From: Leptolyngbyaceae cyanobacterium JSC-12 | GTDB lineage: Bacteria; Cyanobacteriota; Cyanobacteriia; Leptolyngbyales; Leptolyngbyaceae | Length of the DNA: 64,000 nucleotides | NCBI GenBank assembly: GCA_000309945.1 | Contig: CM001633.1 | Span: forward strand, 3,746,199 to 3,810,198 | Reading direction: 5' to 3' | Part shown: positions 1 to 9,270 of the stretch, piece after piece | Position numbering within the stretch: the first letter of the stretch is position 1 | Layout of the letters: every line of letters starts with the position of its first letter | Program-made: the position numbers and the translations under genes | Notes under the pieces: model-generated | What the model was told of the DNA's origin: nothing | Databases searched by the model: none | What the model saw: the letters and a program-made list of their open reading frames with translations, nothing else

Positions 1-50
1 GCCTGCTCAAGTCAACACAATCATTTGGATTGTAGGCGCAGAGGAAACTT

Positions 51-527
51 ATGGCATTGCTGACGACTGGCAAGAAACTCATTCGCGATTTAGAAACCCA
101 TGGAGCGTTAGGATTATACGTTCCATTAGAAGGTGGCTTCGAAGGGCGCTATCGGAGACGCATCCGGGCTGCAGGTTATGAATCGCTTTCGCTTTCTGCC
201 CGCGGTTTAGGAGATGTAGCTGCTTATCTTACTGGAATTCATGGTGTGCGTCCGCCTCACCTTGGCAAGAAAAGCACCAATAACGGAGCGGCAGTAGGGT
301 ATCGGTATTTCATCCCGCCAATTGTTTCATATCGCCTAGAGCAACTGCCATTGAACTCCAAGGGTCTGCTGCTATGGATTATTGAGGGCAATATTCTCTC
401 TAATCAGGAAATCGAGTATTTGTCTGCCCTGCCAAATGTGGAGCCTCGCTTGAAATTGGCTGTCGAAATGGGAGGAGAACGTTATTTCCGTTGGGAACCC
501 TTAAAGCAAGCTCTTTTGTCTGCATAA
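51..527 (+). CDS. ndhN: NAD(P)H-quinone oxidoreductase subunit N
   Basis: This 158-residue protein matches the cyanobacterial and plastid NdhN family along its whole length, beginning MALLTTGKKLIRDLE and keeping the usual size near 160 residues. NdhN is a peripheral subunit specific to oxygenic phototrophs in the thylakoid NDH-1 complex, which accepts electrons from reduced ferredoxin and feeds plastoquinone in respiration, cyclic electron flow and CO2 uptake. There is no membrane segment, as expected for a subunit of the cytoplasm-facing arm. The ATG is preceded by GAGGAAA about 5 nt upstream. The gene is followed by a strong terminator and then by ldpA, a neighbour order I recall from other cyanobacteria. 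Confidence is high. Confidence 0.95.
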   Translation: MALLTTGKKLIRDLETHGALGLYVPLEGGFEGRYRRRIRAAGYESLSLSARGLGDVAAYLTGIHGVRPPHLGKKSTNNGAAVGYRYFIPPIVSYRLEQLPLNSKGLLLWIIEGNILSNQEIEYLSALPNVEPRLKLAVEMGGERYFRWEPLKQALLSA

Positions 528-569
528 CAGGCAAATTCTTCAATGACATTCCCAATTGCTTTCTGCTGA

Positions 570-600
570 GAGACGCTTCATACAGCGTCTCTTTGTTTTT
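570..600 (+). terminator. Rho-independent terminator after ndhN
   Basis: A perfect 8-bp stem (GAGACGCT at 570-577 with AGCGTCTC at 584-591) closes a 6-nt loop and is followed by TTTGTTTTT. It lies 43 nt after the ndhN stop and before ldpA, so the two genes are probably not one simple transcript. Confidence 0.85.
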
Positions 601-669
601 AGAGGAAAAAAGCTAATTAATTTTGGTTGCAGTCTCCAAATTTTTTGGATTGCACATTAGCATGAAAGG

Positions 670-1902
670 GTGACTGAACAACACAATCCTTTGCAATCTC
701 TAAGGGAAGGTCGCTGGTTCAAACTAATTTGTGGAGCTAGCTTTCAACACCTCCCTGCCATTCGGAATCTGACGTTGGCGTATACCTTAGCTGGGGCAGA
801 TTGTATTGATGTAGCGGCTGATCCAGCGGTGATTGTTGCGACTAAGGAAGCCCTGGATGCTGCAATTTATGTTGGCGAAACGCATCGCTTGAAGAGGCTT
901 TTACCTATTTCCAGCCCGCTGTTGATGGTGAGTTTGAATGATAGCGAAGATCCTCACTTTCGCAAAGCAGAATTTAATGCAGTAGACTGTCCTCCTGATT
1001 GTGCACGTCCATGTGAGGCAATTTGTCCAGCAAATGCGATTGCACTTTCGGGGGTAATCGCTGATCGGTGTTACGGATGTGGACGCTGCTTACCTGTCTG
1101 TCCGGTTCAACAAATTTCAACGCGCTCTTACGTTGCAACTCCACATGCGATCGCACCGCTTATTTTAGACGCTGGAGTTGATGCCATTGAAATTCATACC
1201 CAACCAGGACGATTAGAAGATTTTCGGCGGCTCTGGGCAGCAATTAAACCATGGGTTGAGCGACTCAAACTACTAGCGATTAGCTGCCCTGATGGAAAAA
1301 ATCTTATTCAATATTTGCAGGCATTGTACGACACGATTGCACCGTTACCCTGTCCGTTAATCTGGCAAACCGATGGCCGCCCTATGAGTGGAGACATTGG
1401 AACTGGCACGACAAAAGCAGCAATTAAGTTAGGGCAAAAGGTACTAGAAGCAAGGTTACCTGGCTATGTACAGTTGGCGGGTGGAACAAACCACTATACA
1501 GTACCAAAGCTGCGATCGCTGGGGCTGCTCAAATCGCATGAACTTTTTACCAAGGAAACCCATCAGTCTCCACCCTCTGCTAACTCCAAACCACTTTATA
1601 TCGCAGGCGTTGCTTACGGTAGCTACGCTCGGGTCCTGTTGGCTCCTATCTTAGAACAACTCGAAACACCTTGTGCCAGGAAAGCCCCAATTTCAACACC
1701 GCCCTGCTCATTATCAACAGTTGTCGAACAACTCCCGCCTACCCAATTGCCCCAATCCGCAAAGCTAGAAGATGCTCCCGAACTACTTCAAGAAGCCGTA
1801 AACTTGGCCCTTTCTCTTGTTTCTCAACTTAAACCCTCTACGAATACGATGCAAATTCCACCACCCATTTATCTCTCTCAGTTAAGTCAGCATTCCAGTT
1901 AA
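670..1902 (+). CDS. ldpA: LdpA, iron-sulfur clock-input protein
   Basis: The 410-residue protein resembles LdpA (light-dependent period A), which in Synechococcus senses cellular redox state and tunes the circadian period, copurifying with clock proteins. Two ferredoxin-like 4Fe-4S motifs are visible near residues 105-145, as CPPDCARPCEAICP and CYGCGRCLPVCP. The N-terminus (SLREGRWFKLICGASFQHLP) fits the family. The start is GTG at 670; the ATG at 662 is out of frame and stops after three codons. The last codons lie in a perfect 17-bp tandem duplication that supplies the stop codon. The Ycf45-like gene follows after 54 nt. Function is from the family; the clusters are inferred from the cysteine spacing. 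Confidence 0.9.
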   Translation: MTEQHNPLQSLREGRWFKLICGASFQHLPAIRNLTLAYTLAGADCIDVAADPAVIVATKEALDAAIYVGETHRLKRLLPISSPLLMVSLNDSEDPHFRKAEFNAVDCPPDCARPCEAICPANAIALSGVIADRCYGCGRCLPVCPVQQISTRSYVATPHAIAPLILDAGVDAIEIHTQPGRLEDFRRLWAAIKPWVERLKLLAISCPDGKNLIQYLQALYDTIAPLPCPLIWQTDGRPMSGDIGTGTTKAAIKLGQKVLEARLPGYVQLAGGTNHYTVPKLRSLGLLKSHELFTKETHQSPPSANSKPLYIAGVAYGSYARVLLAPILEQLETPCARKAPISTPPCSLSTVVEQLPPTQLPQSAKLEDAPELLQEAVNLALSLVSQLKPSTNTMQIPPPIYLSQLSQHSS

Positions 1903-1913
1903 GTCAGCATTCC
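1880..1913 (+). repeat. 17-bp tandem duplication at the ldpA 3' end
   Basis: AGTTAAGTCAGCATTCC occurs twice with no gap (1880-1896 and 1897-1913). The second copy contains the in-frame TAA that ends ldpA. With one copy removed, the frame would continue to TAG at 1962-1964 and overlap the ATG of the next gene at 1957. Confidence 0.9.
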
Positions 1914-1956
1914 GGTCTGTTCACATTGAAGACATTTGCGATTTGCGTTACTGTTC

Positions 1957-3942
1957 ATGGTTAGTCAAAACGCTCCAAACCATTCCAATCAACCTCTTAA
2001 CGCTTCTTCTCTAGAGCGTGAATCAATCTCATTGGGCAATACTGCCGAAATACCTGAAAATTCTTTTAGTAATGCATCCACAGTGGATAGTTCCGCCTCA
2101 ATCGATATGCAAACGACGGACGATTTGAACAAACTGCTGCATATTCTGCCAGCACCGATTCAACATAAGCTTCGAGAACATCCGCAACGGGACACATTAG
2201 TTGAGGTTGTTATGGACTTGGGGCGTCGTCCAGAAGCTCGGTTTCCTGGTCGAGCAGAATATTTGGCTGAGACACCCGTAAGCCAACAGGATATTAACGA
2301 GTGTATTGCCCGTGTAGGCGATTTCGGTGGCGATAATCGGGCTGGCATTGAGCGGACTCTCCATCGGATTAGTGCCATTCGGAATCGGCGCGGAGAAATT
2401 ATTGGATTAACCTGCCGGGTTGGTCGCGCTGTTTTTGGCACAATTGGTATGATTCGAGACCTGGTTGAAAGTGGCAAATCAATTTTGATGCTAGGTCGCC
2501 CTGGTGTTGGGAAAACAACTGCCCTTCGGGAAATCGCACGGGTTTTAGCCGATGAACTGGATAAGCGAGTTGTGATTATTGACACATCTAATGAAATCGC
2601 AGGGGATGGAGATGTACCACATCCAGCGATTGGGCGAGCACGCCGAATGCAGGTTGCCCGACCTGAACTGCAACATCAGGTGATGATTGAAGCGGTGGAA
2701 AATCACATGCCAGAGGTTATTGTGATTGATGAAATTGGCACAGAACTGGAAGCGCTTGCCGCCAGAACAATTGCTGAACGAGGTGTCCAACTCGTAGGAA
2801 CAGCCCACGGGAATCGGTTGGAAAACCTGATTAAGAATCCAACCCTTTCTGATTTGGTAGGTGGCATTCAATCAGTAACCTTGGGCGATGAAGAGGCGCG
2901 GCGGCGCGGTAGCCAGAAGAGTGTTCTAGAGCGTAAAGCCCCACCAACTTTTGATATTGCTGTTGAAATGTTGGAACGGCAACGATGGGTGGTGCACGAA
3001 CATGTGGCAGAAACGATTGATAGTTTGCTGCGGGGTCGGCAACCGAATCCCCAGGTGCGGACGATTAATGATGTGGGCAAAGTGGTAATTACTCATGAAC
3101 TATCGAGCGATGAGTTCGTAGCGACGCAAGGGCGATCGCGCATCTCAAAAACCGATTTTGGGCAACGGGATGTGTTTTTGAGTGATCCGACACCGCTTTC
3201 TGGGCGATCAGATGGCGTTCGCAGCAAAGGTTGGCGATCCTCCGGGCAAATGCGTCCAGTTTTATCGGAGGAAACGATTAAGCAACTCCCTGAAGAACAA
3301 GAATTTGAAAACTTGCTCGATGCCTCCCTGCAAAGCTCATTTCTGCCTCCAGAACCAACCAGCGAATTTGCTCCCAGGCTGGTTTCTAGTGCTCAAGAAC
3401 ACGATAAAGACGCTCGCCGCTTAGGACCGAATGGCGAAGATCTCCTCTACTTATATCCTTACGGAGTTAGCCGCCATCAGTTAGAGCAAGTGGTGCGTAC
3501 CCTAAATTTGCCTGTTCTTCTTACAAAAGATATTGACAATGCAGATGCAGTGCTAGCGTTGCGATCGCATGTCAAAAATCACTCTAAATTACGCCAGATT
3601 GCTAAATCGCGACAGATTCCGATTCACACCATCAAAGCCAGCAGCATTCCGCAGATCGCACGGGGACTTCGCCGAATGCTGGATATGGATGATCCAGGCA
3701 ATCCTGAAGCAGTCAATCTTGATCTCTTTATTCAAGGAGACAACGACGATGAGATCGAAGCCCTTGAGGAAGCAAGGCTTGCTGTTGAACAAATTGTGAT
3801 TCCAAGAGGGCAACCTGTAGAGCTACTTCCTCGTTCAGCTAATGTGCGAAAAATGCAGCACGAACTCGTAGAACACTATCATCTTAAGTCTCGTAGTTTT
3901 GGTGAAGAACCGAATCGCCGCTTAAGAATCTATCCAGCCTAG
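1957..3942 (+). CDS. Ycf45-like AAA ATPase with C-terminal R3H domain
   Basis: This is a 661-residue cyanobacterial Ycf45-type protein. The AAA/SpoIIIAA-like ATPase core has a Walker A GRPGVGKTT near residues 180-188 and a Walker B VIVIDEIGTE near residues 255-264. The C-terminal segment, with HYHLKSRSFGEEPNRRLRI, fits an R3H single-stranded nucleic acid binding domain. Family members are annotated as nucleotide-dependent, nucleic acid binding proteins; the cellular role is not established. I chose ATG 1957 (MVSQNAPN) over the TTG seven codons upstream. The first 50 residues are polar and poorly conserved in character. It follows ldpA closely and precedes hisC. Confidence 0.88.
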   Translation: MVSQNAPNHSNQPLNASSLERESISLGNTAEIPENSFSNASTVDSSASIDMQTTDDLNKLLHILPAPIQHKLREHPQRDTLVEVVMDLGRRPEARFPGRAEYLAETPVSQQDINECIARVGDFGGDNRAGIERTLHRISAIRNRRGEIIGLTCRVGRAVFGTIGMIRDLVESGKSILMLGRPGVGKTTALREIARVLADELDKRVVIIDTSNEIAGDGDVPHPAIGRARRMQVARPELQHQVMIEAVENHMPEVIVIDEIGTELEALAARTIAERGVQLVGTAHGNRLENLIKNPTLSDLVGGIQSVTLGDEEARRRGSQKSVLERKAPPTFDIAVEMLERQRWVVHEHVAETIDSLLRGRQPNPQVRTINDVGKVVITHELSSDEFVATQGRSRISKTDFGQRDVFLSDPTPLSGRSDGVRSKGWRSSGQMRPVLSEETIKQLPEEQEFENLLDASLQSSFLPPEPTSEFAPRLVSSAQEHDKDARRLGPNGEDLLYLYPYGVSRHQLEQVVRTLNLPVLLTKDIDNADAVLALRSHVKNHSKLRQIAKSRQIPIHTIKASSIPQIARGLRRMLDMDDPGNPEAVNLDLFIQGDNDDEIEALEEARLAVEQIVIPRGQPVELLPRSANVRKMQHELVEHYHLKSRSFGEEPNRRLRIYPA

Positions 3943-4017
3943 ATAACTCATCCAAAGCGCGACGTTGAACTAACGTTGCAGCTTTCCTTTTTATTCCGTT
4001 CTTTATTCTTTTCCTCC

Positions 4018-5202
4018 ATGCTACCTTTCGTTCGGTCAGACCTATCACAACTCACAGCCTACAGTCCTCATACTCAGAAATCGTCTGACTCTGCAGCAGC
4101 AGCTCAAACACCAGTAGCACCAGTCGTTGTAGATCGTTTAGATACGAATGAAAGCCCCTACGATTTGCCTGCTGAACTGAAGCAGGAACTATCTCAAACT
4201 CTTCAAGATCTAATTGAGTCAAATCGTTACCCTGATGGAGGACATTTCGCGTTAAGGCAAGCGATCTCTGAATACGTCAATGAATCGGCAGGGCATCTCA
4301 TCCCGTCCTTTACAGCGTCCCACATTTCTATTGGAAATGGCTCAGATGAGTTGATTCGCTCCCTTTTGATCGGAACCTGTCTGCAAGGGGAAGGGGCTAT
4401 TCTGGTCGCCGACCCCACATTCTCCATGTATGCCATCTTGGCGCAAACATTAGGAGTTCCAGTTGTGCATGTGCCGCGATCGCTCAACACATTTGAAATA
4501 GATTTGCAAGCAGCTCAAGCTGCTATTACCCAGCCTCAATCACTTCCTGTCCGAGTTGTGTTTGTGGTTCATCCAAATTCACCTACAGGCAATATCCTAA
4601 CTACGGCTGAAATTGATTGGCTCAAAAGTTTGCCAGAGCAGATTTTAGTAGTAGTGGATGAAGCTTATTTTGAGTTCAGCCAAACGACCCTCGTTAATGA
4701 AGTGTTGCATCGCCCCAATTGGGTAATTTTGCGCACCTTTTCAAAAGCATTCAGGTTAGCGGCTCATCGCGTTGGATACGCGATCGCTAGTCCCGAATTG
4801 ACCTCAGTTCTAGAAAAAGTGCGCCTGCCATATAACCTGCCCAGTGTTTCTCAAGCGGCTGCTCAACTTGTTTTGCAACACAGACGGCACCTCTTACAAG
4901 CAATCCCCCACATCCTACAAGAGCGCAACATCTTGACCACTGCCCTTCAACAGCAGCCTGTACTCAAAGTTTGGCAAAGCCACGCAAACTTCATTTTTAC
5001 TATCCCTGAACTGAATACAACTGGCTCAACTGCGGAAACTCTGTTCCATTGTCTTAACCATCAAGGAACAGCCGTTCGTTATATTGCAGGTGGATTGAGA
5101 ATCACCATTGGCACACCCAGCGAAAATACCAGGACTCTACAGCGGCTTACACAGACTATTCAGTCTTTAACAATGACTAAAACAGCTTCATCAATAATCT
5201 GA
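4018..5202 (+). CDS. hisC: Histidinol-phosphate aminotransferase
   Basis: A class I/II PLP-dependent aminotransferase of 394 residues that converts imidazole-acetol phosphate and glutamate to histidinol phosphate in histidine biosynthesis. Typical features are the N-terminal [11 protein letters not shown], the Y-P-D-G segment, VVDEAYFEF, and the PLP lysine in [15 protein letters not shown]. The ATG at 4018 is preferred over the TTG at 3976, because the extra 14 residues are hydrophobic and unlike the family. The first 30 residues after the ATG form a variable tail. It lies 75 nt after the Ycf45-like gene and could share its transcript. Other aminotransferase specificities cannot be excluded, but the motifs fit HisC best. 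Confidence 0.9.
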   Translation: MLPFVRSDLSQLTAYSPHTQKSSDSAAAAQTPVAPVVVDRLDTNESPYDLPAELKQELSQTLQDLIESNRYPDGGHFALRQAISEYVNESAGHLIPSFTASHISIGNGSDELIRSLLIGTCLQGEGAILVADPTFSMYAILAQTLGVPVVHVPRSLNTFEIDLQAAQAAITQPQSLPVRVVFVVHPNSPTGNILTTAEIDWLKSLPEQILVVVDEAYFEFSQTTLVNEVLHRPNWVILRTFSKAFRLAAHRVGYAIASPELTSVLEKVRLPYNLPSVSQAAAQLVLQHRRHLLQAIPHILQERNILTTALQQQPVLKVWQSHANFIFTIPELNTTGSTAETLFHCLNHQGTAVRYIAGGLRITIGTPSENTRTLQRLTQTIQSLTMTKTASSII

Positions 5203-5264
5203 ATTAAGAGAATTAAGAATTCTGATAAATTAAGAATTCAAAGAATGCGAACTGGATCTAACAC

Positions 5265-5759
5265 TCAGGTTCTCACATCCCCATTGGCCGAATTTTGTCG
5301 TAACGTTCTAACCGTCTGCGGTAAAACTCCAACCATTAAAGCAAATGCCTCATCTGGAAGTTGCTCAACTGTTTCAGTCCCGAAGTAATTCTCAAACTGG
5401 TTTAAAATCATCTGTGCTCTCTGCATCGGCAGTGGATTGTCAGTCAATTGATGAGTTAACCGAATCCATTGTCGTCTAATTAGGTATGCTTTTTGCCGTT
5501 CTTCTTGATCGGCAGGATATACAAGGGATAACTCACCCACCGGAATAATTTGCCGGCAATCTACATCAAAAAAACCACCGACGGCCGCACCCGGACCCGC
5601 AAATTCAGCATAATACTGCTTATAAATAATTACTCCATTTCGCCTGCGACTGTTGACAATCAACAGTTCCTCACTTGCTAATCGATGCAAGATTTCGCTT
5701 GCATCCTGTAGCTCAACTTGTCGTTGGTCAGAACTCAAAACTTTGTTTGCCATACTCAT
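5265..5759 (-). CDS. Conserved cyanobacterial protein of unknown function
   Basis: A 164-residue soluble protein that I recognise only as a cyanobacterial hypothetical. It is predicted mainly alpha-helical at the C-terminus, with no signal peptide or membrane segment. The middle part (YYAEFAGPGAAVGGFFDVDCRQIIPVGEL) is glycine-rich and may form a small beta domain. Start codons at 5759 (MSMANK) and two codons later (MANK) are both possible. It converges with hisC, their stops about 60 nt apart, and lies downstream of psbB-psbT on the same strand but 334 nt away, so co-transcription is unlikely. Confidence 0.7.
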   Translation of the reverse strand: MSMANKVLSSDQRQVELQDASEILHRLASEELLIVNSRRRNGVIIYKQYYAEFAGPGAAVGGFFDVDCRQIIPVGELSLVYPADQEERQKAYLIRRQWIRLTHQLTDNPLPMQRAQMILNQFENYFGTETVEQLPDEAFALMVGVLPQTVRTLRQNSANGDVRT

Positions 5760-6093
5760 TGTGAGTCACCAGGGAAACACAGCACATCCAAAAAATATTC
5801 ACAATTACAAGGGTCATAACACTGAGTAAAGCAAAAATCCAAGACAACAGGCAACTCGACTCAATGTGAATATTTAGATGGAGCAAACCACTAAAATTTT
5901 TAGCCTGGGTATTTTTTTGATTTGCTCTTATCACACTGTGCATAGCGTAGCTATATTCTTCTAACTTACACACTAATAACAAAAACGCCCAAGTATCCCT
6001 TTAACAGAGTTCCTAGGGACTCTGCCAAAATTCTTGGACGGATATTTCAACAATTCCAACTTACTTTTGGAATACTTTACCAAAACTGTATTG
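5760..6093. other. Gene-poor spacer upstream of the 5265-5759 gene
   Basis: This 334-bp stretch is AT-rich and holds no convincing gene. An 84-codon minus-strand frame overlaps it but has no family resemblance and overlaps the neighbouring gene out of frame. The only clear structure is a hairpin at 6005-6024. Confidence 0.6.
6005..6024 (-). terminator. Hairpin downstream of psbT
   Basis: CAGAGTTCC and GGGACTCTG form a 9-bp inverted repeat around a TA centre (one G-T pair), about 70 nt after the psbT stop on the minus strand. There is no long T-run after it, so it may act as a processing or stability hairpin and not as a classic terminator. Confidence 0.5.
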
Positions 6094-6189
6094 CTACTTG
6101 CCAATTCTAGGGGGTTCACGAAATGCGATCGCGAAGAATAACACTCCAATAGTTAAAGCCAAAATCAAAATGTAAGCAACGCTCTCCAT
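6094..6189 (-). CDS. psbT: Photosystem II protein T
   Basis: A 31-codon gene reading [20 protein letters not shown] followed by [11 protein letters not shown], the standard PsbT sequence: one membrane helix and the conserved C-terminal FREPPR. PsbT is a low-molecular-weight subunit at the photosystem II dimer interface and helps stabilise the acceptor side around QA. It follows psbB on the same strand after a 131-nt spacer, the conserved psbB-psbT order. Confidence 0.96.
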   Translation of the reverse strand: MESVAYILILALTIGVLFFAIAFREPPRIGK

Positions 6190-6235
6190 ATAGCCTCCCA
6201 AGTACTTACACTAAACCAGTTTATCAAGACAAGAA

Positions 6236-6285
6236 GAGAGGTTTAACGTACTATCCATAACTCATGGCAATGTTAAACCCCTCTC
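6236..6285 (-). promoter_or_regulatory. Intercistronic hairpin between psbB and psbT
   Basis: GAGAGGTTTAAC (6236-6247) pairs with GTTAAACCCCTCTC (6272-6285) around a 24-nt loop, with a two-base offset in the C-run. It sits 36 nt after the psbB stop and before psbT on the minus strand. It may lower read-through into psbT or protect the psbB 3' end. No T-run follows. Confidence 0.65.
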
Positions 6286-6320
6286 TCAGCTTCTCAGCCC
6301 AATAGACTCAAACCGTACTC

Positions 6321-7853
6321 TTATATAGCTTCCTTGCGGCGAGTGCTCTTATCACCCACTTTCTGATAAAAGCCCCACTCAACTTGCTCTTCGGAGAGAT
6401 CAGGGTCAATCCCTGCAAACACGTCTCGAAACAAAGTCCGAGAACCATGCCAAATGTGCCCAAAGAAAAAGAGCAACGCAAATACAGCATGTCCAAAGGT
6501 AAACCAACCACGAGGACTGGTACGGAACACACCATCTGAATTCAACGTTTCGCGATCAAATTCAAAAGTTTCCCCTAACTGAGAGGCACGAGCATACTTC
6601 TTCACAACGGCAGGCTCAGTAAAGGTCTGCCCATCCAACTTGCCGCCGTAGAAGCTGACTGTCACACCAGCTTGTTCAAAGCTGTACTTAGACTCTGCAC
6701 GCCGGAATGGAATATCAGCACGCACAACACCATCGCTGTCAGTCAAAATCACCGGGAAGTTTTCAAAGAAGTTGGGAAGACGACGAACCGAAAGTTCACG
6801 ACCTTCTCGATCCTTGAACACAGCGTGACCCAGCCAAGACTGAGCAATTCCATCGCCCTTGTTCATTGGACCAGTACGGAACAACCCACCCTTGGCAGGA
6901 CTATTACCCACGTAATCGTAGAACGCCAGCTTTTCAGGAATAGCAGACCAAGCCTCACTTAAACTAGCTCCCTCTGCCAAGCTAGCTTGAACACGCTTCT
7001 GAATTTCCTGCCTGAAATAACCACTATCCCACTGATAACGAGTTGGACCAAACAGTTCAATGGGCGTAGCAGCGTTGCCGTACCACATCGTGCCAGCCAC
7101 CACAAAAGCCGCAAAGAAAACAGCTGCAATACTGCTAGACAAAACTGTTTCTATGTTCCCCATACGCAGAGCTTTATACAAACGCTCAGGTGGGCGAACA
7201 CTGAGGTGAAACAAACCAGCGATTACACCAACCACCCCAGCCGCAATGTGATGAGCCACAATACCACCTGGGTTGTATGGATTAAAACCTGCAGGTCCCC
7301 ATTCAGGGGCAACTGGCTGAACACTACCCGTAATCCCAAACGGGTCGGAAACCCACATTCCAGGGCCAAATAAACCCGTTAAATGGAATGCTCCAAATCC
7401 GAAGCAAAGCAACCCAGAAAGAAATAAATGGATACCAAACATTTTGGGTAGGTCAAGCGCAGGCTCTCCGGTTCGTGGATCTCTAAACAGCTCAAGATCC
7501 CAGTAAACCCAGTGCCAACAAGCAGCCAAAAATAGCAGCCCTGAAAGGATAATGTGAGCAGCAGCTACTCCTTCAAACGACCAAAAACCAGGATCAACTC
7601 CTGTTTCACCAGTAATACTCCAACCACCCCACGATCCTGTAACACCCAAGCGAGCCATGAAGGGCAACACAAACATACCCTGCCGCCACATAGGATTAAG
7701 GACTGGATCGCTGGGATCGAAAATTGCTAATTCGTACAACGCCATTGAGCCTGCCCATCCTGCAACCAGGGCGGTATGCATCAGGTGTGCGGCGATCAAT
7801 CGTCCCGGATCATTGATCAGGACTGTGTGTACACGGTACCAAGGTAGTCCCAT
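6321..7853 (-). CDS. psbB: Photosystem II CP47 chlorophyll protein
   Basis: This 510-residue protein is CP47, the inner antenna of photosystem II that binds chlorophyll a and passes excitation to the reaction centre. It starts [19 protein letters not shown], has six membrane helices with regularly placed histidines, and a large lumenal loop (about residues 260-440) before the last helix ending in [16 protein letters not shown]. Length and sequence agree with the family. A strong Shine-Dalgarno (AAGGAGGA on the minus strand, about 7863-7870) fixes the start. It heads the psbB-psbT transcript and diverges from the ferredoxin gene across a 375-bp spacer. Confidence 0.98.
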   Translation of the reverse strand: MGLPWYRVHTVLINDPGRLIAAHLMHTALVAGWAGSMALYELAIFDPSDPVLNPMWRQGMFVLPFMARLGVTGSWGGWSITGETGVDPGFWSFEGVAAAHIILSGLLFLAACWHWVYWDLELFRDPRTGEPALDLPKMFGIHLFLSGLLCFGFGAFHLTGLFGPGMWVSDPFGITGSVQPVAPEWGPAGFNPYNPGGIVAHHIAAGVVGVIAGLFHLSVRPPERLYKALRMGNIETVLSSSIAAVFFAAFVVAGTMWYGNAATPIELFGPTRYQWDSGYFRQEIQKRVQASLAEGASLSEAWSAIPEKLAFYDYVGNSPAKGGLFRTGPMNKGDGIAQSWLGHAVFKDREGRELSVRRLPNFFENFPVILTDSDGVVRADIPFRRAESKYSFEQAGVTVSFYGGKLDGQTFTEPAVVKKYARASQLGETFEFDRETLNSDGVFRTSPRGWFTFGHAVFALLFFFGHIWHGSRTLFRDVFAGIDPDLSEEQVEWGFYQKVGDKSTRRKEAI

Positions 7854-8228
7854 CGACTACGCTCCTCCTTAAGCTAAGTTGCTCAGATTCGATGCCTCTT
7901 TGTGCATTTTATTAGAGTGCTGAATCCTGGTAAACGTACCAGCCAGCTTTTATCTCATTTTTGTATCCTGCTGACCACGCTCGATTTGCACTAAATCTCA
8001 AGCCGGGTAGTCAATCCAGGAAGCATTCGTAAAAATGAAAGTGTATAAAGAAGTGTAACCACCTATATGGTCTATTGCAAGCAACCTAAAGCTTCACAAC
8101 ATTTTGGGGACTTAATAGATACATTTCTTAATATCGAGCATTTTTAGGGATTTTAGATTTGGCTGTTAATCGGCAACTTATGCAGTTTGAAATGCCCTTA
8201 TCCTTAAGTAAGTCGAGTAAGTGTAACG
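7854..8228. promoter_or_regulatory. Divergent spacer between psbB and the ferredoxin gene
   Basis: This 375-bp region must hold the promoters for psbB (minus) and the ferredoxin-like gene (plus). Apart from the psbB ribosome binding site I see no strong hairpin, repeat or small gene. Promoter boxes are not assigned because no candidate stands out. Confidence 0.5.
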
Positions 8229-8525
8229 ATGACTGTAATTAGGTTTTTAAAAGAGAATAAAGAGGTTATTGTTGCAGAGGGTGCAAATCTCAGGTTTAAG
8301 GCACTTGAGAATGGTATAGACATCTATACGCTTGTTGGGAAAATGATGAATTGTGGGGGATATGGACAATGCGGAACGTGTGTTGTTGAGGTGGTGGATG
8401 GAATTGAGAATCTTTCTCCAAAAACAGAGGTTGAAAAACGCAAGCTAAAAAAGAAGCCGGATTCCTATCGATTAGCTTGTCAAACTCTTGTTAACGGACC
8501 AATCAGTATCCGAACCAAACCGTGA
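8229..8525 (+). CDS. 2Fe-2S ferredoxin-like protein
   Basis: A 98-residue beta-grasp ferredoxin domain. The cluster loop is [10 protein letters not shown] with the fourth cysteine in RLACQT, near residues 43-48, 51 and 82. This differs from photosynthetic PetF-type CxxxxCxxC spacing detail and is basic at the C-terminus ([13 protein letters not shown]-like region), so it is probably a specialised ferredoxin. It lies between psbB and psbM, a placement I recall in other cyanobacteria, which suggests but does not prove a link with photosystem II biogenesis or repair. Redox partner is unknown. Confidence 0.85.
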   Translation: MTVIRFLKENKEVIVAEGANLRFKALENGIDIYTLVGKMMNCGGYGQCGTCVVEVVDGIENLSPKTEVEKRKLKKKPDSYRLACQTLVNGPISIRTKP

Positions 8526-8698
8526 GTCATTATCGTGAGCAATCTGACGTATCACGCTATAAGGTAGTCTCAAGAAGGTTATTTACAGGCTTCAGACTCG
8601 AATTCTCTTCAAGCTTAGCGCCAGTCTCGATGATGGAACGCGATGGTATTCTGGTATCAGTTCACTGTTTACAGCTATTTGGGAAGGGTTGAGATTTT

Positions 8699-8815
8699 AT
8701 GCAAGTTAACGATTTAGGTTTTGTTGCTAGCATTCTGTTCGTGCTGGTTCCATCTGTCTTCTTGTTGATTCTTTACATCCAAACGGCTAGTAGCCAGGCC
8801 AATAAGGATTCTTAG
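8699..8815 (+). CDS. psbM: Photosystem II protein M
   Basis: A 38-codon gene ([20 protein letters not shown] then [18 protein letters not shown]). The N-terminal MQVNxLGF and the single membrane helix identify PsbM, a small subunit at the photosystem II monomer-monomer interface. GTTGAGATT upstream provides a weak ribosome binding site. It stands 173 nt after the ferredoxin gene and is followed by a 13-bp hairpin. Confidence 0.95.
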   Translation: MQVNDLGFVASILFVLVPSVFLLILYIQTASSQANKDS

Positions 8816-8827
8816 GTTGGTTAAAAG

Positions 8828-8863
8828 CATAGGGTAGCAGGCAATTTAAACTGCTACCCTATG
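8828..8863. terminator. Strong hairpin after psbM, probably bidirectional terminator
   Basis: CATAGGGTAGCAG (8828-8840) and CTGCTACCCTATG (8851-8863) form a perfect 13-bp stem with a 10-nt loop. It lies between psbM (plus) and the convergent minus-strand gene ending at 8905. On the minus strand it is followed by GCTTTTAACC. Confidence 0.8.
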
Positions 8864-8904
8864 TACGTACTTCGCAAGGCGAGGGCTGCAAGCATTGGAT
8901 GGAT

Positions 8905-9270
8905 TTAAGGGTCAATTTGACTATTGAACGTAGATTCAGCAGGCATACTGAAGGCTTCCTGCAAGTCCTCTATATTCATTCTTTCCATCAGCTCTTGCAG
9001 CTTCACACGATAGATGTAGGGCCATCCACCTTTCGCTTCGATGTCTTTCAATAGGGCATAGAGTGCTTGGCGGCTAGTTGGAAGTGATTCTTGGAAAAAG
9101 CTATCTCGAATCTGTTGATGTAGATTTTCTAGTTTTCTCAGGATCTCAAGGAGCTTGAGAGTATCATTCCTTGATTCGTAAGCCGCGTCCCAGATAAAAT
9201 CTATAGCTTTTTGCATTTGGCTTCCTGACTGCTCAAGTTTAGGGTTGTCCGAGTTATCCATCTGGGGCAA
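8905..9270 (-). CDS. Conserved hypothetical helical protein
   Basis: This 121-residue acidic protein has no membrane segment. It is predicted helical, with charged heptad-like stretches (LKLLEILRKLENLHQQIRD). Such small proteins beside photosystem II genes occur widely in cyanobacteria, but I cannot name the family. It converges on psbM and is divergent from psbO across 429 bp. The start at 9270 (MPQMDNS) could be three codons later (MDNS). Confidence 0.7.
   Translation of the reverse strand: MPQMDNSDNPKLEQSGSQMQKAIDFIWDAAYESRNDTLKLLEILRKLENLHQQIRDSFFQESLPTSRQALYALLKDIEAKGGWPYIYRVKLQELMERMNIEDLQEAFSMPAESTFNSQIDP

Noticed and set aside
5728-5982. 84-codon minus-strand frame with hydrophobic content
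   Set aside because: It overlaps the start of the conserved 5265-5759 gene in another frame, has an irregular hydrophobic and cysteine-rich composition, and no recognised family.
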